A stretch of DNA of 64,000 bases, from contig JAWKTZ010000007.1 in assembly GCA_041398845.1 (NCBI GenBank), forward strand, positions 1,550,001-1,614,000, read 5' to 3'. The notes below the pieces were generated by a model. The model saw nothing but the letters and a program-made list of their open reading frames with translations. It was not told where the DNA came from and did no database searches. Origin of the DNA: Fuerstiella sp041398845 (GTDB lineage: Bacteria > Planctomycetota > Planctomycetia > Planctomycetales > Planctomycetaceae). The translations under genes were made by a program, and so were the position numbers. Positions 7,321-16,721 of this stretch are shown here, piece after piece (the stretch's first letter is position 1; each line of letters opens with the position of its first letter).

Positions 7321-9844
7321 AAGAGCCGTTTAACCCGAGCCATCGGCGAGGCTTTCGCTTCGCCTGCCTGGAAGCCTCGCCGATGGCTCGGGTTAAACGA
7401 GGTGTGGTTATGTTGTTGCGAGCGTTGGTGGTGCTGAAGTGGCTATTTCGGGCCGGCGCAGTGAGCGGATCGTCAGCTTCCGTTCCAACCAGAGGAGTTC
7501 CTTCTTCTGCGCTTTCGAGGTGGGTTTTCGACGCTAATTCGTCACTCGTTGGTGCGTAACGAGCTGCGGTGGCTTGATTTGCCAGTTGCTGCAGAGCTGT
7601 GTGGACATGACTGAGATCCGCACGTCTGGACCAGCGCAGCAGCGTGGTTCCGGCGGGGCGTGGTTGTCCGGCCAGCAGCAGGCGGTAATCAACCAGGGCG
7701 GCCAGCGAAACCGTTCGTTGCTGCAGCGAGCCACTTTGAAACCAGCGCCAGTGCCAGGTCAGCAGTCGTTCGCGAATTGACCGGCGATATGCCAGCAGCA
7801 GAATCGTCAGCAACGCGGCTGCTACCAAAGGCACTGCATTGGCGACGGCCGCCAGCCAGATCAGGTGCGCCGTGTGCAGCAGTCGTTCGAACAGCGTCGG
7901 TGGTGGACCGAGAATTTCGTAGCCGGGAGTCGCCTCCACAGTGACCCACGCATCGCTGCCGATAAACACTTCGCACCAGAAATGAGCGTCTCTGGCGAAC
8001 ACAGCCGTGTGCTGTTTGCGGCTGTCGTAGTTGTGTGGGTGAGCGTAAAAGCCGCTGATCAGTCGAGTGGAATAGCCGAGCGATCTGAGCAGACAGGCGG
8101 CCGAACTGGCGAACAGATATTCCGGACCGCGACGTTGTTCGAACAGAAATTCGGCAACGGGCGATTCGCAATCATCAGCAGGTCTGGTCTCACGATCGAC
8201 GACTGCATGTTGGCGAAGGCGAGCTTCAATCGCGGCAATCTGTGGCCAGCCTCGCGGCAATCCGCTGGTCCATGCTTCCGCCAATTGGCGAACGCGATCT
8301 GTTGCGGTTTCTTCCGGTAGCACGGACGTGACAGTGGCGTCTCGTCGCAGACTGGCGACAAGTGAATTTTCGGCAATACGTTCGCGCAACACGCATTCGG
8401 AAGCGACGGCAATGGGTGTCATCTCCGGAATGGTTTCTCGTCTGAGTGTAACGATGCCATCGGAGGTGACGTGGTACATGTCTTCGCGGTCCACTCGATC
8501 AATGCTCACCCCCACGGTGCCTGGCGGCGCGGGGATAACGTTGCCCTGCAGATTGGCCACCTTCAGACTGTGGGTGTCTGATCCGGAATACATTTCAAAG
8601 CCGCGTCCTGTCAGCGGGATGCTGAGCCAGTGGCGATCTTCAATCTGCCTCATCGTCGTTCGGCGAGATGTCTCCGAATGAGGGTCGGCGTCCTCCAGTG
8701 GATACCATGTCACGCCGTCGAAGTGTTCATAGATTTCCATTCGAAAATGCGCGGGAACCCGACCAGCGACATAGAACGCGGCGTGAGTGTCCAGGTCGTG
8801 GATGCGCTGACGGTCGGCTTTCCGTCCGCTTCGCAGCAGGCTGAATTCGCGCCCAGCCTGTTTCGCTTCGGCCATCTTCTGATGCACATGCAGAAGCTGT
8901 TCGGGTGGCAGCGCGATGGCTCGCTGCTGGTCCTTAATGATCTTTGGCGGTTCGTCGAACAGATCGTTGAAGATGTCGTACAGGCTCGGCTTGTCGCTTT
9001 CCATAAACGGCGCGTCGTCCAGCGGTGCGAAGCTCTTCACGTTTTTGTTGCCGGCCACCAGAGCATCACCGTCGTTGACGCCGCCTCGTGAAAACGGATC
9101 GTAATGACCGGTGCCACCCGATGACGGCATAAAGCCCTTCAGCGCGGTTGTGACGGTGTTGGCTCCGAAACCGGCAGCCGTCAGCATCAGCAGTAGTGGT
9201 ACGGACACGGCTGTACCCAGCCAAACCAGCGGGCGCCGACCGTGATCGTTCTTCATCAGACGACGGTCAACGGTTTCCCACCACGATGCCACCAGCCACA
9301 CCAGGCAACCAATGGCGAACAAAATCGTCAGTGGCAACAGCCCCGAGGCATTCGAAATGGTGCAACTGAAGATGGTCAGAAAGACGGCAATCAGCATGGC
9401 CAGTCGCTGAAAGGTGATGCGAAATCCGCAGACCGCCAATGCCAGCATCAGGTTGCTCTGACTGTGCATCACCAGCACTTCGAACGGATGACCGTGTTCC
9501 AGGAAGAATCGTTGGAAGGGTTCGCACAGCAATGTCAGAGTAACCACCATCACCAGAATTGGCTGCACCACCGAAGTATCGTGCAGCAGTTTCAGTCGCG
9601 TGCGGAAGAAGGCCATGCCGACGATGACCAGCAACGTCTGCAGGGTGATTTCGAAGGCGCACCACCACGTGTGACGATGATCATCGTGTTCGGTCAGCGT
9701 GAAAATGCCGGCGGCGATCAGTGTGGCGATCACGCAGATGACGTGTAGCCGGAGACTGGTGGTCGGCAGAAGCGAAGTGGTGGAAGCAACGTTCGGGTCT
9801 GCCGATCGTTTCGCCGTGACGCTGTGACGCTTTCGATTCGACAA
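7103..9844 (-). CDS. TgpA-like transglutaminase-domain membrane protein
   Basis: Inner-membrane protein, 913 codons from a TTG at 9844. An N-terminal bundle of about six TM segments (residues ~31-225) is followed by a long extracytoplasmic part with a transglutaminase-like core (~570-650), another TM (~665-690) and a cytoplasmic DUF4129-like tail. The core keeps DAHFWCEVF (His) but the usual Cys of the G-x-C-E-x-Y-A motif is Glu575 (GPEYLFASSA), and the Asp-Pro-Thr motif is EAT, so enzyme activity is doubtful. The frame overlaps the end of the DUF58 gene by 164 nt. The last ~100 codons read through a hairpin repeat (7327-7399) and into moxR in another frame, so the natural stop was probably near 7400. 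Confidence 0.85.
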   Translation of the reverse strand: MSNRKRHSVTAKRSADPNVASTTSLLPTTSLRLHVICVIATLIAAGIFTLTEHDDHRHTWWCAFEITLQTLLVIVGMAFFRTRLKLLHDTSVVQPILVMVVTLTLLCEPFQRFFLEHGHPFEVLVMHSQSNLMLALAVCGFRITFQRLAMLIAVFLTIFSCTISNASGLLPLTILFAIGCLVWLVASWWETVDRRLMKNDHGRRPLVWLGTAVSVPLLLMLTAAGFGANTVTTALKGFMPSSGGTGHYDPFSRGGVNDGDALVAGNKNVKSFAPLDDAPFMESDKPSLYDIFNDLFDEPPKIIKDQQRAIALPPEQLLHVHQKMAEAKQAGREFSLLRSGRKADRQRIHDLDTHAAFYVAGRVPAHFRMEIYEHFDGVTWYPLEDADPHSETSRRTTMRQIEDRHWLSIPLTGRGFEMYSGSDTHSLKVANLQGNVIPAPPGTVGVSIDRVDREDMYHVTSDGIVTLRRETIPEMTPIAVASECVLRERIAENSLVASLRRDATVTSVLPEETATDRVRQLAEAWTSGLPRGWPQIAAIEARLRQHAVVDRETRPADDCESPVAEFLFEQRRGPEYLFASSAACLLRSLGYSTRLISGFYAHPHNYDSRKQHTAVFARDAHFWCEVFIGSDAWVTVEATPGYEILGPPPTLFERLLHTAHLIWLAAVANAVPLVAAALLTILLLAYRRSIRERLLTWHWRWFQSGSLQQRTVSLAALVDYRLLLAGQPRPAGTTLLRWSRRADLSHVHTALQQLANQATAARYAPTSDELASKTHLESAEEGTPLVGTEADDPLTAPARNSHFSTTNARNNITTPRLTRAIGEASRQAKRKPRRWLGLNGSYDKTFCQHDNNIGISQTTNQHRSADTNRRHPSATEHSSARQAGCGGNGAGLPAVTWAFAAGRQAWPWQDNSG
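7327..7399. repeat. GTTTAAC hairpin (family A), copy 3
   Basis: Ends CGTTTAACCCG / CGGGTTAAACG, inner arms AGCCATCGGCGAGGC / GCCTCGCCGATGGCT. It lies just upstream of the moxR ATG and inside the extended 3' end of the transglutaminase-like frame. Confidence 0.95.
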
Positions 9845-11126
9845 CAGTGCGAATGGACTTCAGGCAATGACACACCTTTCTCCACGCCGTTGCCAGTTCG
9901 GAAAGCGGCTGGCCTGCGTTCAGTTGAATCCATGCGCTGGCTCTGGTGCCTGCGTCGTCGGCATCGCTGACCAGAATCTGCCGCCGTCGGCCGGGGACAG
10001 CGTTGTCGGCGGGCGTCACGGTGATCGTGAAGTCGGAACCGCGACCGGATCTGTCCGCCTTCACCGCGATTCCGAGTTCGTCGGCATCAAGGACGGCCAG
10101 CGCATCCATCGCGCGATGTAATCCTGCGGCGCTGTTGCCGACGACGAACAGTCGATCGCCGATCTGAAGTTCGACTCGGCAATGCTGCCGGTGCAGTGAG
10201 TCACACAGACTTGCCGCGACGCGAACACAGTGTTCAACCGTGGCTTCGCGAATTTTCGGCGGATGACTTCGCGGTGAAACATCCAGCACAATTCGCACGG
10301 ATGTGGTGAGCGGAGCCTGGCGTTCCGTGACGATCAGCGACTGCTGGCGAGCCGTCTGAGCCCAGTGGACTCGCCGCAGACTGTCGCCTTCACGGAAAGG
10401 ACGAGTCCCCAGGACATCGCCGAAATCGCCAACTCGCCGGTCGGAAGACGCATCGTCGGCCGTTTGAGCTTCACCCACGTCGGGCATGCCGATCAGCGAA
10501 GTGGTTTCGGGCCAGACGATCAGTTGGCCCTGCACCTCGGAATGTCGGCGAGCTCGAAACAGGCCGAATGGAAACGACGTTTCCACTTCCGCCCGCCCGT
10601 TGGTGGGGTAGAGTCCTCGCTGCTTTGCCACGAATGACCACGTGTATTCCATGGTCGACCAGCCGGGGACTCGAGCAAACGCGATGCCTTCGCTGCCATG
10701 GTTCAGTTGCCGATCCTCTGACAATTCCCGCGATGTGAAGCCATTGATCAGCGACAAGCCCCACACCGGCAGTGGCCAGCGATTTTGAATTCGCAGACGA
10801 ACGAGGGCCGCTTCGCCAAAGCGAACTCGCCGCACATCAAACAGCACCTGACAGGAAATGCCGCGCATCGCCACCCACGGCAGCACCGTGCCGACGCCGA
10901 CAACCAGCAGCAGCAACGCCGTCAGAGTAAAGATCCACGGATTCAGAAACACACCGCACAAGACCGACCCCACAACCGCCAGCACCAGCACCCAAAACGG
11001 ATTCTTCATCCAGTACACCCAGCGATTGAACGACGGGCAGAAGTCGATGGACAGCATCTGACCAACCCGCGACAGCATGCCGGGCTGGAGTGGTGTTTGA
11101 CGTGATGGTTTAACGTCCGAGTTCAT
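9681..11126 (-). CDS. DUF58 domain protein
   Basis: Membrane-anchored DUF58 protein of 481 residues. I take the ATG at 11126 (MNSDVKPSRQ); the frame stays open upstream to 11501, but that part runs through a hairpin repeat and antisense to a DUF1559 gene. Two hydrophobic segments lie at residues ~40-85 (FWVLVLAVVGSVLCGVFL and the following stretch). The DUF58 core motif is REGDSLRRVHWAQTAR near residue 290. DUF58 proteins are normally linked with MoxR and transglutaminase-like proteins, as here, where the three genes are arranged in the order DUF58, transglutaminase, MoxR. The 3' end overlaps the next gene by 164 nt in another frame, and its last ~55 residues are basic and low in hydrophobicity. 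Confidence 0.88.
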   Translation of the reverse strand: MNSDVKPSRQTPLQPGMLSRVGQMLSIDFCPSFNRWVYWMKNPFWVLVLAVVGSVLCGVFLNPWIFTLTALLLLVVGVGTVLPWVAMRGISCQVLFDVRRVRFGEAALVRLRIQNRWPLPVWGLSLINGFTSRELSEDRQLNHGSEGIAFARVPGWSTMEYTWSFVAKQRGLYPTNGRAEVETSFPFGLFRARRHSEVQGQLIVWPETTSLIGMPDVGEAQTADDASSDRRVGDFGDVLGTRPFREGDSLRRVHWAQTARQQSLIVTERQAPLTTSVRIVLDVSPRSHPPKIREATVEHCVRVAASLCDSLHRQHCRVELQIGDRLFVVGNSAAGLHRAMDALAVLDADELGIAVKADRSGRGSDFTITVTPADNAVPGRRRQILVSDADDAGTRASAWIQLNAGQPLSELATAWRKVCHCLKSIRTVVESKASQRHGETIGRPERCFHHFASADHQSPATRHLRDRHTDRRRHFHADRTR

Positions 11127-11174
11127 TGATTGATGTTGAATGCCTGAGCAATCATTGACACAAAGCCGCGCGAA

Positions 11175-11250
11175 GTTTAACCCGTGGCCGACCGGCCAGG
11201 CTGTGCGGTACCAATGTGAAACGGCCTGGTCTGTCGGCCACGGGTTAAAC
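11175..11250. repeat. GTTTAAC hairpin (family A), copy 4
   Basis: Ends GTTTAACCCG / CGGGTTAAAC, with a different inner arm pair TGGCCGACCGGCCAGGC / GCCTGGTCTGTCGGCCA. It lies upstream of the DUF58 gene. Confidence 0.93.
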
Positions 11251-11280
11251 GATGGGCTGCGGCACGGAAGAAATGTCTCT

Positions 11281-12204
11281 TCAGAACTCACCCACCACTT
11301 CGCCGCCCTGAATGGTGGCCAGTGACTGATACAGTCCTTTGTCAATATTTTCGCTGATGAATCGGCAGGAACCGTCGCCAAGCACGAACTGAGAACCGCC
11401 TTCGTGAAAGCTGCTGAAGTCATCGAAGTGAGCGGCCGGATCATTTGGCACATGGTCCGCCGAACCAAGCACACGCTGAAAGGCTTCTTCACCTTCGGCA
11501 ACCATGCCTGGCCATGTGGAATACCAGCCGAGAGTTGCGTCTGTACGACGTTCGCCTACGATGAAGGTGTTGGTGGTGCCGTCCGTGATGTCTCGCATGC
11601 GGACTTTGCTGTTGTGATAGAAGATCCCGTCGCCGCGACACTGACCACCGGCAGTGACCGGTGCAGTTCCCGGAGCATTCTCACAACCGTCCAGCTCTTC
11701 CGTGCCGAACGCTCCGATGTAATTGGCGGTGGGAAGTTCGGCCAGGACGGTGCCGGGACTGCCTTCTTCTTCGATTTCCCACTTGTCCGGCTTGGGATCA
11801 GATGGACACTGCCATGCCGGCAGAATGTTGTCGATGAACGGAACGTTGACGGGATCATGAATGGCCAGGCTGGCATTAAACTGGTTGTACAGAGGAGACT
11901 GATCGATGTATGGCAGAATCATCGTGCCCCAGCCCGCTCCATTGATGCCGTCGTGAGCACTGTGTCGCCGAGTGACCGGATCAACGGCAATCCATCCGGG
12001 CGGAAACGCCGTGTGGACGTCGTGATAGTTGTGCAGCGCAAGGCCAAGCTGCTTCATGTTGTTCTTGCACTGAGTTCGCCGAGCGGCCTCACGAGCCTGC
12101 TGGACGGCAGGCAGTAACAGTGCAATGAGGATGGCAATGATCGCAATGACGACCAGAAGTTCAATCAGCGTAAATCCTCGGTGTCGGGCGGGAGTCGTTA
12201 TCAT
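11281..12204 (-). CDS. DUF1559 pseudopilin-like protein (1)
   Basis: Secreted or surface protein of 307 residues with a type IV prepilin-like N-terminus. A short basic leader is followed by GFTLIELLVVIAIIAILIAL and LLPAVQQAREAARRTQC. The C-terminal DUF1559 hallmark H-x9-DG is present as HEGGSQFVLGDG, followed by CRFISENID. The family is greatly expanded in Planctomycetota; its function is not known. A short CxxxG-type central region (WQCPSDPKPDK) is conserved with the third copy in the window. No operon partner is obvious: the gene upstream is a small Cys/His-rich protein 432 bp away. Confidence 0.95.
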   Translation of the reverse strand: MITTPARHRGFTLIELLVVIAIIAILIALLLPAVQQAREAARRTQCKNNMKQLGLALHNYHDVHTAFPPGWIAVDPVTRRHSAHDGINGAGWGTMILPYIDQSPLYNQFNASLAIHDPVNVPFIDNILPAWQCPSDPKPDKWEIEEEGSPGTVLAELPTANYIGAFGTEELDGCENAPGTAPVTAGGQCRGDGIFYHNSKVRMRDITDGTTNTFIVGERRTDATLGWYSTWPGMVAEGEEAFQRVLGSADHVPNDPAAHFDDFSSFHEGGSQFVLGDGSCRFISENIDKGLYQSLATIQGGEVVGEF

Positions 12205-12636
12205 GGTTGTGAGTTTTCTGAAAGGATTTTTCGAGTCAGAGATTTCGAATCAGGGATTCAGGAAGAGTCAAAGGATCTGGCAGTCGAAACGCGGAATCGG
12301 AACCTCGGCGCAACCACACAGCCCTCGAGACTGGTCGGACCCGAAGAGCACTGCGGAGCGCAACCGAGGCTCCTTGATTTCGTCAAGCGGCAGATTCCGT
12401 CAAACGGCAAGGCAACGCCTGCGTCACTGCAATACAGTTCCACGACAGTTCAAGTGACGTTCCACACGACGCCATGCCTGCGTAAAACCGATGTCGAAAT
12501 TCGCCCAGGACCTGGCCGAGTTCATCGACCGCCCGTCGAACGAATTGCGCCTTCGGCTGTTTGCGAAGCCATTTCTGCGCGCATTCGTCCTGATGGCTGT
12601 GTGGCAGAAACGCCGACAGGGGCAGACAGAAGCAGT
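12205..12636. other. Intergenic region, no gene recognised
   Basis: 432 bp between the DUF1559 gene and the small Cys/His-rich protein gene, both on the minus strand. Plus-strand open frames here look like chance readings. I see no repeat family member and no clear terminator. Confidence 0.5.
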
Positions 12637-13098
12637 TCAGGCAGCCGCCTGTCCGAAGAATGTCGGCGGCCCGCGACTCAACACGCAGTAGCGCGGAGTG
12701 GGGTCAACAGACTGCGAACTCTGAGGAACGAATTCGCAAACGGGTTCGGTCGTGGTGAGATCGACCATCGCAGCCGTGGCGATGCGGGCCGCGAACGCGA
12801 CCTGGCACACGGCACACGAATCTTCGTCGTGAGGCGGATGAACGGGAGCGGAATCGGTCGGCTGGTCGTCAGCCGCTTCAGCGGGTCTGGCGGCTGTCGA
12901 ACAGTGACGGCAGCAATGTGATCGTGCGCACGTGCTCGCCGCAACTTCCGACCCGGAAGTGCTGGAACAGCGACCATCACCGTGCGGATGCTGGCACCCA
13001 AGGTGCAGCATATGCGTTGCGGGCAGCAGAAAAAGCTGCAGCAACACAAGGATGCCCGCGAAGGCCGTTCGAAATTGTAAGAACGCTTTGGACATCAA
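12637..13098 (-). CDS. Small Cys/His-rich membrane or secreted protein
   Basis: Hypothetical protein of 153 residues. It begins with a hydrophobic segment (FRTAFAGILVLLQLFLLPATH, residues ~9-28) typical of a signal anchor. The rest is rich in Cys and His: HLGCQHPHGDGRC, CARSHCCRHCS and a HDEDSCAVCQVAF motif near residue 90. The last resembles the H-x(3-4)-C-x2-C signature of small DUF2946-like membrane proteins found near metal-handling genes; that link is inference. The region 99-153 is not hydrophobic enough for a second clear TM. It may bind metal. It lies upstream of a DUF1559 gene on the same strand. Confidence 0.6.
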   Translation of the reverse strand: MMSKAFLQFRTAFAGILVLLQLFLLPATHMLHLGCQHPHGDGRCSSTSGSEVAASTCARSHCCRHCSTAARPAEAADDQPTDSAPVHPPHDEDSCAVCQVAFAARIATAAMVDLTTTEPVCEFVPQSSQSVDPTPRYCVLSRGPPTFFGQAAA

Positions 13099-13343
13099 AG
13101 TGAATCAGATTTAAAGCCTCCGAGTCCGACCAGTTGACAGATACTACGCCGACTGGAATGAAATCTGCAAACGAAAACCGGGAATTTTGCCGATTCCAGC
13201 AAACCGACGCCTGGTCCGTTCCAATACCTTTGCTGTACCGCGATAGCTTGTCGTCTGTCCGGCCAGGTCGCCCTGGAATTGTCAGCAGACCACTGTCAGA
13301 GTTGCATACAACGCGTATCTGTGGTGCATGTCAGCGGATGGCT

Positions 13344-14531
13344 TCAAAATCCCAGTGTGTCCTGGGCGGTTGCAGTGGGAAGAGCTTTCGATCCCGCCGG
13401 CGTGACCAGTTGAGCATAAATCTGCAGATCCAGGTCTTCATTCAGGAACTTTGCAGAGCCATCGCACATGACAATATTCACGCCGCCCGGATGACCGGAA
13501 TTTGGAAACGGGCGTTCTCCTTCCGGGCCGGTACGAGCACCATTGATCACTCCATAGGGATGATCCGGGTCAAGCGGTGCCGTTTTGAAATAGGTCGCTG
13601 CGGTCAGACCGAGTGCAGAAAAGTCGGGATCGAGAGGATACACAAAGACGCAGTTTTTGGGATCCGGATCGCCCCATGTCTGGCGTTCTCCGGCATTCAG
13701 ATTTTCCGTGACCAGCAGTGTGTTGCTCAGGCCATCATAAATGTCATCCAGGCGCTGACTGCGATTGTCGTATCCCCCGTAAATGACGTTACCTTTTCGC
13801 AGGCGAGGCAGTCCGTCTCCGGTCCGGTCAACCAGATCCCGCCACATCACTCCGGAACGATGGAACATCAGGTGGTCTTCCGGATCGTTCACCGTCGTCG
13901 ACGCTGTGGTGCCGTTGGCGTTCAGATCCAGGTCGGGATCGTTGTCGCCGTGATAATTGCTGACTCCCCAGCCCGTACTGATGGAAAACGAGCCGTCAAT
14001 GTGAGCGTACCCGGCATTCACCACGTAACTCAATGATCCCTGAGCGGAATCGGCGTTGGCGTCGTCCGGGCAGACCATGATGGCCATTTCGTATTCGCTG
14101 ATCAGATCAACATTGGAAAGACCGCTCTCACCCGGTGTCGGGTCATCATGCTTTCGATCACGATTCCATCGGTCAAAGATGTCCTGACGATCGAGTTCCG
14201 CCAGAATGTCGACCACCCAGCTTCGCATCTGAGCACCACCGGAACCGGTCGTCATCGGCGTCCAGCCTGTTCCACCGACCTGCAGGTAATCCCCCCACGT
14301 TCCGTACGCCGGAAATCGGTGATCCTGATTCTTTGACGCAAAAGCATGCAGCCCCAATCCGATCTGGCGGATGCGGTTCAGGCACTGAGTTCGTCGGGCG
14401 GCCGAGCGAGCATTCTGGACGGCCGGCAGAATCAGCGACATCAACACCGCGATGATCGAAATGACCACCAGCAGTTCGATCAGCGTAAAGCCATTTCGGA
14501 CAGGTTCCGTGCGTCGACGACAATTCCGCAT
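13344..14531 (-). CDS. DUF1559 pseudopilin-like protein (2)
   Basis: 395 residues from the ATG at 14531, chosen because it gives a normal basic prepilin leader (MRNCRRRTEPVRNGFTLIE); the frame is open 25 codons further. The methylation-type segment continues LLVVISIIAVLMSLILPAVQ and ARSAARRTQC. The C-terminal H-x9-DG motif is HPGGVNIVMCDG. It is longer than the other two copies, with a central region of about 100 extra residues rich in Asp and Gly. It lies 252 bp downstream of the esterase gene on the same strand. Function of the family is unknown. Confidence 0.93.
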   Translation of the reverse strand: MRNCRRRTEPVRNGFTLIELLVVISIIAVLMSLILPAVQNARSAARRTQCLNRIRQIGLGLHAFASKNQDHRFPAYGTWGDYLQVGGTGWTPMTTGSGGAQMRSWVVDILAELDRQDIFDRWNRDRKHDDPTPGESGLSNVDLISEYEMAIMVCPDDANADSAQGSLSYVVNAGYAHIDGSFSISTGWGVSNYHGDNDPDLDLNANGTTASTTVNDPEDHLMFHRSGVMWRDLVDRTGDGLPRLRKGNVIYGGYDNRSQRLDDIYDGLSNTLLVTENLNAGERQTWGDPDPKNCVFVYPLDPDFSALGLTAATYFKTAPLDPDHPYGVINGARTGPEGERPFPNSGHPGGVNIVMCDGSAKFLNEDLDLQIYAQLVTPAGSKALPTATAQDTLGF

Positions 14532-14782
14532 GATACGGCCTCCGTAACAGGGACATCGCCCCTGGTTCAATTGGCGTGGGTGATCCATCGAGCATGGCGG
14601 GTTCAACCCACCACGGCATTCCTGTTGGTCACTTCACTGAAAAAATCACCACGGTTGGCCCGATGAAAAATCCCGTGACGGCACGCTTCAGCCGACTGTT
14701 ATCATGCAATTTGACGAGTCTTCTGTCGACCGTCTTCGTCAAAAATTCACGAACCCGAGTCTCCGTGAACGGCAACGTTCCA

Positions 14783-16105
14783 TCAGTGCGGTGATTTCAG
14801 CTTTCTGTCTGCGAAGTTCAGATACTGTGTCCAGTCGAAATCGGTGACATCGTGTTTGCCGGTGCGGATGTGATAGCCCACGTCGGTGTGAATCGGCTGG
14901 TTCACCTCCGGCAGCGTATCGCCCGTCAGTCCTTTGCGGCCAAACAGTTCGTAAACGGGCCCGGCATGGTACAGCGACAGCATTTCGCCACGAGGATCGG
15001 CCCAGGTGTCCTCCACAGCACTCGCAACATACACAGGGCGGGGTGCGATCAGCGCCATCAGTCCGTGATGATCAACCGGCAGGGCGTTTTCATTGTCGTT
15101 GTATTCCCGATGCTTCAGACAAAACCAGTGTGGGAACGACGTATTGATTCGCTTCACGGTTTCCCCAAACTTTCGTCGTGAGAGGGCCGCTCCGCCACAT
15201 CCCGAATCGTTCGAAATCACCATGGCAAATCGCGGATCGCCGGCTCCGGCCCACAGTGACGTTTTGCCCAGACGCGAATGCCCGAACACAGCAACGCGTT
15301 TGCCATCGACAAGGCCGTCCGTTTCCAGAACATCCAGAGCGTGACTCAATCCCCACGACCACGCACTGATGGAACCACCGGCATTGTCTGCTCGAACCGC
15401 ATCACCGCGATCGCCTTCCGTGATCGCATGAATGCCGTTGCGAAAGCCGTCATCGAAGTCCGGGTCGATGTCGCCGTAATAAATGGTCGCCAGCCCGTAG
15501 CCGCGAGAAACGATCATTTCCACCGGCCAGCGACTGCTGCTTTGACCTCGTGATGCTTCCGTGGCCCGGTGGTTGATGTTGCCTCGATCTTCTGCATTGC
15601 GAACCCAGGACTCAGTGATGTGGATGCGGGGATCAGGATCGATCGAATGATTGCCGTGAAAGTTCAGACCCAGAAAACAGGGAACGGGGCCGGTGGCATT
15701 TATCGGCGTGTAAATCATGAGGTCCATGGACGGGCCGGAATCGTCGTCGGTGAAGAAGATGGTCATTTCGCGACGGATCGCTTTCGCGTTGGCCGCGTCG
15801 TCGACTCGTGAACGCAGCCGGGTTCTGAGCATCGAGCGTCGTTCCGGCAATGTTCCAAACACATGATTCTGAAACAGTTGCAGCAGCTCCGGACGACGTT
15901 GTGTCTGCCACTGTTCCGCCGTCGTCACATTGGTGCCGTCCTCCATTGTCAGGAGGGCGGGCAGAGTGAACTCGGGAACCTTGCTTTCGTCATAGTTGAA
16001 ACCGGTTGGCTGAGCCGACGCAGACGAGGCCAGGCAGAACAGACTCCAGCACACAGCAGCGGTTACAGACCCCACAGGCGGGCGTTTGGCGAAAGCAGCG
16101 ATCAC
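14783..16105 (-). CDS. CE15-like (glucuronoyl) esterase
   Basis: Secreted alpha/beta-hydrolase of 440 residues. A signal peptide (about residues 1-32, ending ASSASAQ) is followed by an esterase domain. The nucleophile motif is GHSRLGK, the G-x-S-R-x-G-K form typical of carbohydrate esterase family 15. The oxyanion region GLNFHGNHSI and a late His in the RTGKHDVTDFDW segment complete the fold. CE15 enzymes are known to cut ester links between lignin alcohols and glucuronoyl groups of xylan; whether this one does so is not shown. Such degradative enzymes fit a planctomycete lifestyle. It diverges from the thermonuclease gene. Confidence 0.85.
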   Translation of the reverse strand: MIAAFAKRPPVGSVTAAVCWSLFCLASSASAQPTGFNYDESKVPEFTLPALLTMEDGTNVTTAEQWQTQRRPELLQLFQNHVFGTLPERRSMLRTRLRSRVDDAANAKAIRREMTIFFTDDDSGPSMDLMIYTPINATGPVPCFLGLNFHGNHSIDPDPRIHITESWVRNAEDRGNINHRATEASRGQSSSRWPVEMIVSRGYGLATIYYGDIDPDFDDGFRNGIHAITEGDRGDAVRADNAGGSISAWSWGLSHALDVLETDGLVDGKRVAVFGHSRLGKTSLWAGAGDPRFAMVISNDSGCGGAALSRRKFGETVKRINTSFPHWFCLKHREYNDNENALPVDHHGLMALIAPRPVYVASAVEDTWADPRGEMLSLYHAGPVYELFGRKGLTGDTLPEVNQPIHTDVGYHIRTGKHDVTDFDWTQYLNFADRKLKSPH

Positions 16106-16217
16106 GAGGATTCTCCACGGCAGAGATTGAAGGTGGGCTCAGAAATGACTACGGTAGCGGGTTGCCGCTGAGTCGGGAAACCATCATGGTAGTCTGCTTT
16201 GTTTCGCTGCGAAAGTC

Positions 16218-16721
16218 ATGCGACGACGTCGTCCAACGCCCGCCGGAATCGCCGCTCTGGCCTGTCTGACTCTGATTGCCGCTCGGGTTTTCGGGCCGGA
16301 GCAACTGAGCAGATCGCAACCATCATCCCTGTCGAAAACAGTCATGGTGCAGCATGTCCTTGACGGCGACACACTGGAAACGGCAACCGGCGAACGAGTG
16401 AGGCTGCTGGGCGTGGATGCTCCCGAGATCGCTCATCACGATCAGCCGGGCGAACCATTCGGAGCGGAATCGAGAGCATGGCTGTCACGGCAGATTCAAA
16501 GCCGGACCGTGACGTTGACCATCGGCCCGGAAGCCACGGATCACTACGGACGAACTCTGGCGTGGGTGACTCTGCCCGACGGGACTCTGGTCAACGAGCA
16601 ACTGCTGCAGACCGGTCATGCTCGCCTGCTGGACCGTTTCGGCCTGCCTGCTCACATGGAACCCATTCTGCGAAAAGCCCAGGCCACCGCCCAGGCGCAG
16701 CGTGCGGGCATGTGGAAGTAA
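16218..16721 (+). CDS. Thermonuclease-family (SNase-like) nuclease
   Basis: Secreted or membrane-anchored staphylococcal-nuclease-like protein of 167 residues. An N-terminal hydrophobic segment (IAALACLTLIAARVF, residues ~10-24) acts as signal or anchor. The catalytic pieces are intact: DGDTLE, then RVRLLGVDAPE (Arg, Asp, Glu), and DHYGRTLAWV (second Arg). The domain ends with the usual EPILRKAQATAQAQRAGMW segment. Expected role: Ca-dependent cleavage of extracellular nucleic acid. It is monocistronic, with a palindromic repeat (16812-16969) downstream. Confidence 0.9.
   Translation: MRRRRPTPAGIAALACLTLIAARVFGPEQLSRSQPSSLSKTVMVQHVLDGDTLETATGERVRLLGVDAPEIAHHDQPGEPFGAESRAWLSRQIQSRTVTLTIGPEATDHYGRTLAWVTLPDGTLVNEQLLQTGHARLLDRFGLPAHMEPILRKAQATAQAQRAGMWK

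Noticed and set aside
9681..11501. Longer 606-codon reading of the DUF58 gene
   Set aside because: The extra 125 codons run through a hairpin repeat and antisense to the DUF1559 gene; the ATG at 11126 is a better start.
12181..12921. 246-codon plus-strand open frame between DUF1559 and the small Cys/His-rich gene
   Set aside because: It overlaps both minus-strand genes and its translation shows no domain.
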